DNA of 8,932 nucleotides from Sulfurovum sp. GTDB lineage: Bacteria; Campylobacterota; Campylobacteria; Campylobacterales; Sulfurovaceae. Location of the stretch: contig JAGGRU010000098.1 in assembly GCA_021159425.1 (NCBI GenBank), positions 1 through 8,932 on the forward strand. Direction: 5' to 3'. Positions 1 to 5,609 of the stretch are shown one piece after another. The position numbers and the translations under genes are program-made. The notes beneath the pieces are model-generated. The model was not told the DNA's origin. It did not search any database and worked only from the letters and a program-made list of their open reading frames with translations. The first letter of the stretch is position 1, and each line of letters opens with the position of its first letter.

Positions 1-788
1 TTTGCCTGGTGTATGATAGAACCGGAACTGATCGCATCTACCCCTGTTCTTGCTATAGCTTCAATGGTTTCAAGTGTTACATTTCCGGAGGCTTCCAGTA
101 AGATGTGTGGATAATTTGCATCTCTAAAAGCAACTACTTCTTTCATATTATCGATGGACATATTGTCACACATGACAATGTCAGCTCCAGCCTTCATTGC
201 TTTTTTTACCATTTCCAGATTTTCGCACTCTATTTCTACCTTAGAGGTAAAAGGGATCTTTTGACGCACTTCTGTCATAAAACTGTCCAGATCATCGATG
301 GTTTTCAAATGTGTATCTTTAAGCATCAGACAGTCATCAAGTCCCATACGGTGGTTTATCCCTCCGCCACAACGTACTGCATATTTTTCAAACTCACGAA
401 GCAGAGGTCTGGTCTTTCTTGTATCAAGAAGTTTCACCCCTGTCTCTTTAATGGCAGCTGCATATTGTGCTGTAAGCGTCGCTATAGAACTTGCATGCAG
501 TACCATATCAAGTATAGAACGTTCAAGAGAGAGAATGGTTTTTGAATCTCCGGAGATAAAAACCAGTTTTTCACCTTTTTTAAAAGACTCTCCGTCTTTC
601 ACTTCCCACATTAAGGAAAGATCATACATCTTTGCCAAAACATCAATATATTCACGTCCGGCAAAAACACCATCACTTTTGGCAATAATGTAAGTACGTA
701 TCTCTTTACTTTCAGAGATACGGGAAAAAAGATCACCTCTTCCTATATCTTCTGCTATGAGTGCTTTTAAAAATGTTTCTTTTAGCAT
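1..788 (-). CDS. nadC: Quinolinate phosphoribosyltransferase (nicotinate-nucleotide pyrophosphorylase, carboxylating), 3' end cut by window
   Basis: Cytoplasmic enzyme that joins quinolinate to PRPP and decarboxylates it to nicotinate mononucleotide, the step after NadA in de novo NAD synthesis. Reading from ATG at 788-786 gives an open frame of 262 codons to the window edge, beginning MLKETFLKALIAEDIGRGDL. Seen in it are the family's substrate-binding stretch TRKTRP (about 123-128), then KYAVRCGGGINHR (about 135-147) and LMLKDTH (about 154-160), and near the end GVDAISSGS, which forms the last part of the phosphate-binding barrel. Family members are about 270-285 residues, so only some ten residues are missing. 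The start is supported by GAGAGGA (793-799 on the minus strand) a few bases upstream. It lies 68 bases after nadA on the same strand, with a palindromic repeat filling that gap, so the two are probably one operon. Confidence 0.96.
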   Translation of the reverse strand, partial: MLKETFLKALIAEDIGRGDLFSRISESKEIRTYIIAKSDGVFAGREYIDVLAKMYDLSLMWEVKDGESFKKGEKLVFISGDSKTILSLERSILDMVLHASSIATLTAQYAAAIKETGVKLLDTRKTRPLLREFEKYAVRCGGGINHRMGLDDCLMLKDTHLKTIDDLDSFMTEVRQKIPFTSKVEIECENLEMVKKAMKAGADIVMCDNMSIDNMKEVVAFRDANYPHILLEASGNVTLETIEAIARTGVDAISSGSIIHQA

Positions 789-799
789 ATTGTCCTCTC

Positions 800-853
800 G
801 TAGGGTCGGTTTACCGACCTTTATATTATGTGTGGTCGGTAAACCGACCCTAC
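800..853. repeat. REPIN-like element, copy 1: two inverted GTAG-headed REP palindromes
   Basis: A perfect 20 bp inverted repeat: arm GTAGGGTCGGTTTACCGACC at 800-819, its exact reverse complement at 834-853, and a 14-base AT-rich spacer at 820-833 containing TATATTAT-like sequence. Each arm is itself a palindrome: GTAG head (800-803), GGTCGGT (804-810), TT, ACCGACC (813-819). The right arm ends in CTAC, that is, a GTAG head facing the other way. This matches bacterial REP sequences (short hairpin with a GTAG/GGAG head) arranged as an inverted pair. It fills the nadA-nadC gap almost completely: the nadA stop codon is 3 bases away, and the nadC ribosome-binding site abuts the other end. A second copy with identical arms is at 5610-5662. 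The structure is certain; the REP class name is inferred from architecture. Confidence 0.9.
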
Positions 854-856
854 AGC

Positions 857-1864
857 TTATTTGATCTCCAACATACGCTGCAATGCCAAATTGGCATACT
901 TTGCAACTTCAGGCTCTACCACTATCTCATTGATAGGTTTTCCGTCTTTTATAGATTTTAAAGTATGGTACAAATCTTCCAGCGTTGTTTCATTCATGGT
1001 CGGACATTCCGGTTTCGTAGATGAAAGTACATAGGTATTGCCTTTTCTCATACGATTCACCAAATTGTATTCTGTTCCTATGGCTACTTTTTGTTCAGGA
1101 TCAAGATCATTCACATATTTGATAAGCTGTGAAGTAGAACCTGAAAAATCAGCTGCAAGTACAACAGAGGGATCACACTCCGGATGTACAGCTATTTTAA
1201 TACCTGGAAATTTGTTGCGGTAAAATTCTATATCATCTACTGTAAAAAGTTGGTGTACAGAACAAAAACCGTTAAAACAGATGATATCTGCTTCTTTTGG
1301 ATCACACTCTTTGCCATCCACATCCACACCGATCACACAAGACTTAAGTCCCATTTGTATGGCGAAATTCTGTCCCAGGCATCTGTCCGGGACAAAAAGG
1401 ATCTTTTTCCCTGTCTCCAAACCTTTTTCAATAATTTTAAAAGCATTGGATGAAGTACAGACATAACCGCCCATCTCCCCGACTTTTGCTTTTACAGATG
1501 CATCAGAGTTAATGTAGGTAATAGGCAAAATGTCCTCTTTGGCAATACCTCTGTCCACCATATATTGAACCGACTCTTCAAAGTATGTGCCGTCCATCAT
1601 ACGCGCCATGGCACAACAGGCTATTTTTGGCATAAGTACACGTTTTTGAGGGGCGATCACTTTCACACTCTGCCCCATGAAACCAACTCCACAGAAGACA
1701 ACCCAGGGGTTCTCATCTGCATCACATCTGCGGGCAAGTTCGAGACTGTCACCCGTAATATCTGCCATTTCAAATACTTCATCCCGCTGATAATAGTGTG
1801 CAACAACTGTTACATCCAGTTCTTCTTTAAGTTTATTAATTTCTACTTTATAATCAATACTCAT
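857..1864 (-). CDS. nadA: Quinolinate synthase NadA ([4Fe-4S] enzyme)
   Basis: Condenses iminoaspartate with dihydroxyacetone phosphate to quinolinate, using an oxygen-sensitive [4Fe-4S] cluster, in the cytoplasm. The 335-residue protein has the family's usual length. Three internally related domains are recognisable by motifs: AHYYQRDEV (22-30) with the substrate-binding HxY, TYINS (116-120), TSSNA (137-141), HPEC (227-230) and TEYN (264-267). The three cluster ligands are expected to be C83 or C84 in ACCAMA, C201 in GFCSVHQ and C287 in PECPTM. Start at ATG 1864-1862 with AAGGG just upstream (minus strand). It is followed by nadC on the same strand; nadB, the usual partner that supplies iminoaspartate, is not in the window. 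Transcription probably starts from a TAAAAT -10 at 1890-1895. Confidence 0.97.
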   Translation of the reverse strand: MSIDYKVEINKLKEELDVTVVAHYYQRDEVFEMADITGDSLELARRCDADENPWVVFCGVGFMGQSVKVIAPQKRVLMPKIACCAMARMMDGTYFEESVQYMVDRGIAKEDILPITYINSDASVKAKVGEMGGYVCTSSNAFKIIEKGLETGKKILFVPDRCLGQNFAIQMGLKSCVIGVDVDGKECDPKEADIICFNGFCSVHQLFTVDDIEFYRNKFPGIKIAVHPECDPSVVLAADFSGSTSQLIKYVNDLDPEQKVAIGTEYNLVNRMRKGNTYVLSSTKPECPTMNETTLEDLYHTLKSIKDGKPINEIVVEPEVAKYANLALQRMLEIK

Positions 1865-1889
1865 TGTTACCCTTTGATAAATTGTGGCT

Positions 1890-1913
1890 ATTTTAGCAAA
1901 ATTCGGCTAAAAT
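1890..1913. promoter_or_regulatory. Back-to-back -10 elements of the divergent nadA / plsY promoters
   Basis: A perfect 8 bp inverted repeat, ATTTTAGC (1890-1897) and GCTAAAAT (1906-1913), separated by 8 bases, lies in the 78-base gap between divergent nadA and plsY. Read outward, each arm offers a TAAAAT hexamer like a sigma70 -10 box: plus strand 1908-1913, about 30 bases before the plsY ATG, and minus strand 1895-1890, about 26 bases before the nadA ATG. Those distances suit short leaders on both mRNAs. Epsilonproteobacterial promoters often lack a clear -35, and none is obvious here. The promoter role is inferred; the symmetry could instead mark an operator. Confidence 0.5.
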
Positions 1914-1942
1914 GCATCATAAATAAAAATTGTGGAACAATT

Positions 1943-2554
1943 ATGAATGAAAATATAGTACTTTATCTTGCTGCTTATCTCATAGCCGGGATCCCTTTCG
2001 GGTATTTATTGGCAAAAAAATTCGCAGGTGTTGACATTAAAAATGAAGGAAGCGGGAATATTGGCGCCACCAATGTTTTACGTGTCGTAAAAGAAAAAGA
2101 CCCAGATCTTGCAAAAAAACTGGGTGCTGCCACACTGTTTTTAGATGCAACAAAAGGTATTTTAGTCATTTTAGTCGCCAAAATGCTGGGTGCTCCCGAA
2201 TCTGTCCAATGGACCATTGCTGTGCTTGCAGTCATAGGACACTGTTTTTCTGCATTCCTGTTTTTTGAAGGCGGGAAAGGTGTTGCCACAGGTTTTGGTG
2301 TGCTTCTTGTAATGATGCCTATACCTGCCCTGATCGCTATTGCTGTCTGGATAGGTGCAAGTAAAGGCTTAAAGATCTCATCACTCTCTTCACTCATAGG
2401 ACTTGTTGCCTTTATCATTGCTTCTTATATATTGTATCCTGTAGTACCGGGCATTGGTTCTCATGCACCTATTTGGATCATTGCACTGATCATCACGTAT
2501 AAACATATTCCAAATATAGTCAGACTCTTCAGGAAAGAAGAAGGCAAAGTTTAA
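1943..2554 (+). CDS. plsY: Acyl-phosphate:glycerol-3-phosphate acyltransferase PlsY
   Basis: Inner-membrane enzyme that transfers an acyl group from acyl-phosphate to glycerol-3-phosphate, giving lysophosphatidic acid, the first committed step of phospholipid synthesis. It is 203 residues, normal for PlsY, and hydrophobic throughout with about five membrane segments (roughly 5-24, 65-82, 90-108, 118-137, 147-186). The family's loop motifs are all visible: SGNIGATN (37-44), GGKGVATGFG (110-119) and HIPNIVRL (188-195). The frame stays open upstream to 1565, but that extension lies antisense to nadA. ATG 1943 begins at the first membrane segment as expected and has GGAAC shortly before it. The gene ends 3 bases before folB, so the two are almost certainly cotranscribed. 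Confidence 0.95.
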   Translation: MNENIVLYLAAYLIAGIPFGYLLAKKFAGVDIKNEGSGNIGATNVLRVVKEKDPDLAKKLGAATLFLDATKGILVILVAKMLGAPESVQWTIAVLAVIGHCFSAFLFFEGGKGVATGFGVLLVMMPIPALIAIAVWIGASKGLKISSLSSLIGLVAFIIASYILYPVVPGIGSHAPIWIIALIITYKHIPNIVRLFRKEEGKV

Positions 2555-2557
2555 AAT

Positions 2558-2884
2558 ATGACCATCCACATAGACGATCTGCAATTTGATGTGATCATTG
2601 GTCTGTTGGATTTTGAGCGGGACAGACCGCAACGTGTGATCATCGATCTTGAAGCCTCTTATGCTTACAGTAATGAAGATTTCATCAACTATGCCGATAT
2701 GGTTTTTTTGATCCAAAAAGAACTGAAAGAAAAACGCTATGAGCTTCTTGAGGAGGCACTTTTAGGTTTAAAAGAGAGACTTTATACAAGCTATCCTCAA
2801 CTCAAAACACTTAAGCTCAAAATTGCCAAACCTGATATTTTAAAAGAATGTTCTGTTGCCTTAAGTCACTCCTGGGAATTTTAA
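2558..2884 (+). CDS. folB: Dihydroneopterin aldolase FolB
   Basis: Cleaves 7,8-dihydroneopterin to 6-hydroxymethyl-dihydropterin and glycolaldehyde in folate synthesis. The 108-residue protein is slightly shorter than the usual 115-125. By alignment from memory with E. coli FolB, the catalytic trio is present: E20 in GLLDFER (the WE/FE position), Y45 in NYADM (SYADI in E. coli) and K91 in AKP (SKP in E. coli). The helix LLEEALLGLKERL (63-75) matches the conserved LxExxAE region. It starts 3 bases after plsY; AAGG at 2541-2544 inside the plsY end is a somewhat distant ribosome-binding site, suggesting translational coupling. Divergent short FolB proteins are typical of epsilonproteobacteria. 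No terminator is evident before hsrA, so some read-through is possible. Confidence 0.88.
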   Translation: MTIHIDDLQFDVIIGLLDFERDRPQRVIIDLEASYAYSNEDFINYADMVFLIQKELKEKRYELLEEALLGLKERLYTSYPQLKTLKLKIAKPDILKECSVALSHSWEF

Positions 2885-2947
2885 CAGAGAAGATCTTTAC
2901 ATAATGGCGTAATAATTTAAAAAAACTTTCAGAAACCCCTATTTTTA

Positions 2948-2956
2948 TGCTATAAT
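2948..2956 (+). promoter_or_regulatory. hsrA promoter: extended -10
   Basis: TGCTATAAT at 2948-2956 is a perfect extended -10 (TGN followed by TATAAT). A weak -35 candidate, TTCAGA (2928-2933), sits 17 bases upstream, 4 of 6 matching the consensus. Transcription would start near 2963, about 26 bases before the hsrA ATG. A strong ribosome-binding site, AAGGAG (2977-2982), lies 6 bases before that ATG. Confidence 0.75.
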
Positions 2957-2973
2957 ATTAAATAAATCTTAAA
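2957..2973 (-). promoter_or_regulatory. Candidate HsrA autoregulatory direct repeat over the hsrA transcription start
   Basis: On the plus strand ATTAAA (2957-2962), five bases, then CTTAAA (2968-2973). On the minus strand this reads TTTAAG-N5-TTTAAT, a direct repeat with an 11-base period. HsrA/CosR proteins are reported to bind TTTAAG-like tandem half-sites with about this spacing, including at their own promoters. It begins right after the -10 hexamer and covers the predicted transcription start, a position suited to autoregulation. The sequence is AT-rich, so chance resemblance is possible. Confidence 0.35.
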
Positions 2974-2988
2974 GCTAAGGAGTCAGGC

Positions 2989-3663
2989 ATGAGAGTATTG
3001 ATTATGGAAGATGGAGCAACACTAAGTAAAACACTTTCTGATAAGCTTATTGAAGCTGGTTATCAGGCTGATATCGCTGAAAATATAGGTGATGCAAAAT
3101 ACTATCTTGATATTAGAAATTATGACCTTGTACTGCTTGGTTGGGATAGAGACAGTACTACCGGCATCGGTATTATTGCAGATATTAAGGGTGATGCACA
3201 CAAAACTTCTGTGATCGTTCTTTCTGAACGTGAAGAGAAAGAGAGTGAAATAGAAGCTTTACGTGCCGGTGCTGATGACTTTATCAGAAAACCTCTGGAT
3301 TACGATATCTTACTTGTTCGTATTGAAGCGAAACTTCGTTTTGGTGCTTCCAATATCATTGAAATTGAAGATCTGATCATTAATCCGGAAGAAGAGAAGA
3401 TCATTTATCAGGGAAATGAGATAGAACTTAAAGGTAAACCTTTTGAAGTCTTAACACATTTGGCTATGCATAAAGATCAAATCGTCTCCAAGGAGCAGCT
3501 TCTTGATGCAATTTGGGAAGAGCCGGAACTTGTTACACCAAACGTCATTGAAGTTGCCATTAACCAAATTCGTCAAAAAATGGACAAGCCATTGGAAATT
3601 ACAACGATCGAAACCGTAAGACGGCGTGGTTACAGATTTTGTTTTCCAAAACAAATTTCCTAA
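2989..3663 (+). CDS. hsrA: HsrA/CosR-type orphan OmpR-family response regulator
   Basis: Transcription factor of the HP1043 (HsrA) / CosR family, usually essential in Helicobacter and Campylobacter and linked to energy metabolism, growth and oxidative stress. It is 224 residues: a receiver domain (about 1-115) and an OmpR-type winged-helix domain (about 123-221). The C-terminal half, including KGKPFEVLTHLA, QIVSKEQLLDAIWEEPE, TPNVIEVAINQIRQKMDKP and VRRRGYRFC, is nearly identical to the H. pylori and C. jejuni proteins as I recall them. The receiver lacks the phospho-acceptor Asp: in YDLVLLGWD its place is G51. E7-D8, S79 and K101 of the phosphorylation pocket remain. C218 matches the redox-sensitive Cys reported in CosR. 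There is no histidine kinase nearby, in keeping with phosphorylation-independent action. Start fixed by AAGGAG 6 bases upstream. Confidence 0.95.
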   Translation: MRVLIMEDGATLSKTLSDKLIEAGYQADIAENIGDAKYYLDIRNYDLVLLGWDRDSTTGIGIIADIKGDAHKTSVIVLSEREEKESEIEALRAGADDFIRKPLDYDILLVRIEAKLRFGASNIIEIEDLIINPEEEKIIYQGNEIELKGKPFEVLTHLAMHKDQIVSKEQLLDAIWEEPELVTPNVIEVAINQIRQKMDKPLEITTIETVRRRGYRFCFPKQIS

Positions 3664-3672
3664 ATATAGCGT

Positions 3673-3703
3673 AGAGGAAGCGTAAAAACGCTTCCTCTCT
3701 TTC
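3673..3703 (+). terminator. Hairpin terminator after hsrA
   Basis: A perfect 11 bp stem, AGAGGAAGCGT (3673-3683) and ACGCTTCCTCT (3688-3698), closed by an AAAA loop (3684-3687), begins 9 bases after the hsrA stop codon. The following tract CTTTC (3699-3703) is only weakly T-rich, so termination may be partial. It separates hsrA from the ferredoxin gene, which has its own promoter-like sequence. Confidence 0.7.
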
Positions 3704-3764
3704 AAAAACTCCCAAGAAAAAATAATTTTATTCTATTTTAAATAAAGCATAAGCATTCTTCCGT

Positions 3765-3779
3765 TATAACTCGTATAAA
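3765..3779 (+). promoter_or_regulatory. Probable promoter of the ferredoxin-phosphatase pair
   Basis: Two overlapping-range -10 candidates, TATAAC (3765-3770) and TATAAA (3774-3779), lie in the 161-base gap between hsrA and the ferredoxin gene, downstream of the hsrA terminator. The stretch before them (3715-3750) is strongly A/T-rich, as common upstream of epsilonproteobacterial sigma70 promoters; no clear -35 was found. Use of 3774-3779 would start the mRNA near 3786, just ahead of a hairpin at 3790-3809. Confidence 0.45.
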
Positions 3780-3789
3780 TAACTATTTA

Positions 3790-3809
3790 GAGCATCATTT
3801 TGGATGCTC
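3790..3809 (+). promoter_or_regulatory. Leader hairpin before the ferredoxin ribosome-binding site
   Basis: A perfect 7 bp inverted repeat, GAGCATC (3790-3796) and GATGCTC (3803-3809), with loop ATTTTG. It ends 4 bases before AGAGGA (3814-3819), the ferredoxin ribosome-binding site, and no T-run follows, so it is not a typical terminator. If transcription starts near 3786 it would sit at the very 5' end of the mRNA, where hairpins often protect against decay. The function is inferred. Confidence 0.4.
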
Positions 3810-3824
3810 AAACAGAGGATAACA

Positions 3825-4076
3825 ATGGCTCTTTTAATAACAGATGAATGTATTGCATGTGATGCTTGTAGAGAAGAGTGTCCCAATGAGGCTATTGAAG
3901 AGAACGATCCGGTTTATCTTATTGACTCAGACAGATGTACAGAGTGTGTAGGTCATTTCGATGAACCTCAATGTATTGCTGTATGTCCGGTTGACTGTAT
4001 TATCTCAGATCCTGACAATGTTGAGAATATTGAAGAATTAAAATTCAAGTATGACAAACTTCAGAAAGAGGAGTAA
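3825..4076 (+). CDS. fdxB: YfhL/Alvin-type 2[4Fe-4S] ferredoxin
   Basis: Small cytoplasmic electron carrier of 83 residues. Two cluster motifs are complete: C9xxC12xxC15xxxC19P, and C38xxC41 followed by an eight-residue insert to C50xxxC54P. The insert (VGHFDEPQ) and the further C58 are marks of the Allochromatium-type ferredoxins, and the opening MALLITDECI closely resembles E. coli YfhL. The acidic C-terminal tail (about 62-83) is also family-typical. An in-frame ATG at 3804 is rejected because it falls inside the leader hairpin; ATG 3825 has AGAGGA 5 bases upstream and gives the conserved MALLIT start. The redox partner cannot be told from the sequence. Its place between hsrA and a Ppx/GppA gene matches the Campylobacter order, where I recall the gene being called fdxB. 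Confidence 0.93.
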   Translation: MALLITDECIACDACREECPNEAIEENDPVYLIDSDRCTECVGHFDEPQCIAVCPVDCIISDPDNVENIEELKFKYDKLQKEE

Positions 4077-4084
4077 TCCGGATC

Positions 4085-5608
4085 ATGGCTAAAAGAACCG
4101 CGATCATAGATATCGGTTCCAACTCCGCCAGACTTGTGATCTTTGAAAAAACAAGTCATTACGGCTTTCACCTGATCTGTGAACAAAAGTCTAAAGTTCG
4201 TATAGGGGAAGGTGCTTATGAAAAAAACGCATACCTACAACCTGTTGGCATCAAAAGAGCTTTTTTAACCCTCCGATCTTTCACCCACACCATAGAAAAA
4301 TTCCAAGTCCACAAAACAATATGTGTCGCAACTTCTGCACTGCGAGATGCACCCAATGGAAAAATATTTGTAAAATGGATAGAAAAAGAACTTGGTATTT
4401 CAATTAAGATCATTGATGGCAAGAAAGAAGCAACATACGGAGCTATTGCTGCAAATAATCTTCTCCCCGTTCAGGGTGGAATAACCATAGATATTGGTGG
4501 TGGCTCATCAGATATGGCACTCATTAAAAACGGAAATATTGTTGATACCTATTCTCTTAATTTAGGTACAGTAAGACTTAAAGAACTATTCTTTGATAAA
4601 GAGATGTCCCGTCAAGAGATCAATGAAAAAGCAAAAGCTTATATAAGAACAGAGCTACAGAGACTCCCTATACATTTTAAACATAAACTGGCCATTGGTA
4701 TAGGTGGTACAGCAAGAACACTTTCTAAGGGCATTATGAAGCTTTCACTGCATCCTTTAGATAAACTTCATGCATTTATTTATGAGATAGATGCGTTCAA
4801 AGCGTATTTAGAAGACATCCCCCTCTCTTCTGCAAAGAATCTTAAAAAATTCGGATTGAAAAAAAATCGTTACGATACCATAAGGGAAGGCACACTTATC
4901 TTTAATGAGATACTCTCTCGTATTGGCGCAGACTCTGTTATGTCAAGTTCTGTTGGCGTAAGAGAAGGGGTATTTCTTGAACAGGCATTAAAACATGAAA
5001 ATCTAAAATTTCCAAGAGATATAAATCCAAGTATTATTTCTATTTTAGATAGATTTAAACCTTGTATACAAGTAGAGTCAAAAAAGAAGAATAAACGTAA
5101 AATTGCTTCTGATCTTTATGCTGAGCTTCAAATAGAGATAAATGATCAACAACAGTACAACAAAGAGTTGCTTTGGGCGATCAAACTCTCAACTATCGGA
5201 AATACGCTGACCATCTATAAATCGCACCAACATGCATTTTACATCGCTATGCAAGAGTTGAATTACGGTTTTACACATGAACAGATCCTGCTTGTATCAC
5301 TTTTACTGAGAATGCATGGGAAAGAATTGCTGAATAAACCGCTTTTTCAAAGTTTTGAACCTCTACTGCCACCCAAAAGTAATCTGCTCTGGTTAAGTTT
5401 TATCTATACACTTACTGTATTCATACATGAAGCATCAAACTCTGCAAAAATAGATTTCTCTTATGTAAACCAAACACTCACGATCACTTCAGATAAGCCA
5501 CTTTATTTAGCGAAAGAGAAAATAAAAAATTTAGAAAAACCTATAGCATTTGCGATCATCATCAAGGATGAAGAGAAATTGCCGAAGAATAGAGAGTTGG
5601 GTATATAA
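4085..5608 (+). CDS. Ppx/GppA-family exopolyphosphatase / pppGpp phosphohydrolase
   Basis: Member of the sugar-kinase-fold phosphatases that remove terminal phosphate from polyphosphate or convert pppGpp to ppGpp; sequence alone does not say which. It is 507 residues, full length for the family. The N-terminal ASKHA domains show DIGSNSARL (9-17), ATSALRDAPN (82-91), GKKEATYGA with likely catalytic E115, DIGGGSSDMA (136-145), NLGTVRLKELF (159-169), GIGGTARTLSK (205-215) and SSVGVREGVF (288-297). A C-terminal helical domain (about 315-507) carries the HD-like pattern AIKLSTIG...SHQHAFYI, but S368/T369 or neighbours stand where family members usually have His and an acidic residue. GAGGAG (4068-4073), within the ferredoxin's last codons, serves as ribosome-binding site, so the two genes are probably coupled. 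A REPIN-like element begins 2 bases after its stop codon. Confidence 0.92.
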   Translation: MAKRTAIIDIGSNSARLVIFEKTSHYGFHLICEQKSKVRIGEGAYEKNAYLQPVGIKRAFLTLRSFTHTIEKFQVHKTICVATSALRDAPNGKIFVKWIEKELGISIKIIDGKKEATYGAIAANNLLPVQGGITIDIGGGSSDMALIKNGNIVDTYSLNLGTVRLKELFFDKEMSRQEINEKAKAYIRTELQRLPIHFKHKLAIGIGGTARTLSKGIMKLSLHPLDKLHAFIYEIDAFKAYLEDIPLSSAKNLKKFGLKKNRYDTIREGTLIFNEILSRIGADSVMSSSVGVREGVFLEQALKHENLKFPRDINPSIISILDRFKPCIQVESKKKNKRKIASDLYAELQIEINDQQQYNKELLWAIKLSTIGNTLTIYKSHQHAFYIAMQELNYGFTHEQILLVSLLLRMHGKELLNKPLFQSFEPLLPPKSNLLWLSFIYTLTVFIHEASNSAKIDFSYVNQTLTITSDKPLYLAKEKIKNLEKPIAFAIIIKDEEKLPKNRELGI

Positions 5609-5609
5609 A

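Noticed and set aside
105..693. Two overlapping plus-strand open frames opposite nadC
   Set aside because: They are antisense to a well-conserved NadC frame; their composition is that of a shadow frame, with no domain visible.
800..853. Copy 1 as a classical rho-independent terminator
   Set aside because: No T-run follows on the minus strand (the next bases are GAGAGGACAAT, the nadC ribosome-binding site), and termination there would cut off nadC.
995..1020. GGTCGG-containing stretch in nadA resembling a degraded REP arm
   Set aside because: It encodes the conserved PECPTM cluster-ligand motif and lacks the palindrome and GTAG head.
1565..1942. In-frame upstream extension of plsY that would give a 329-residue protein
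   Set aside because: The extra part lies antisense within nadA, has no membrane or PlsY motif, and would cross the nadA/plsY promoter region; ATG 1943 starts at the first membrane segment.
1975..2418. 147-codon open frame on the minus strand opposite plsY
   Set aside because: It is fully antisense to a clearly conserved gene, has no recognisable motif and no convincing ribosome-binding site.
3804..3824. Upstream in-frame ATG for the ferredoxin
   Set aside because: It falls within the right arm of the leader hairpin, lacks a ribosome-binding site, and adds residues before the conserved MALLIT start.
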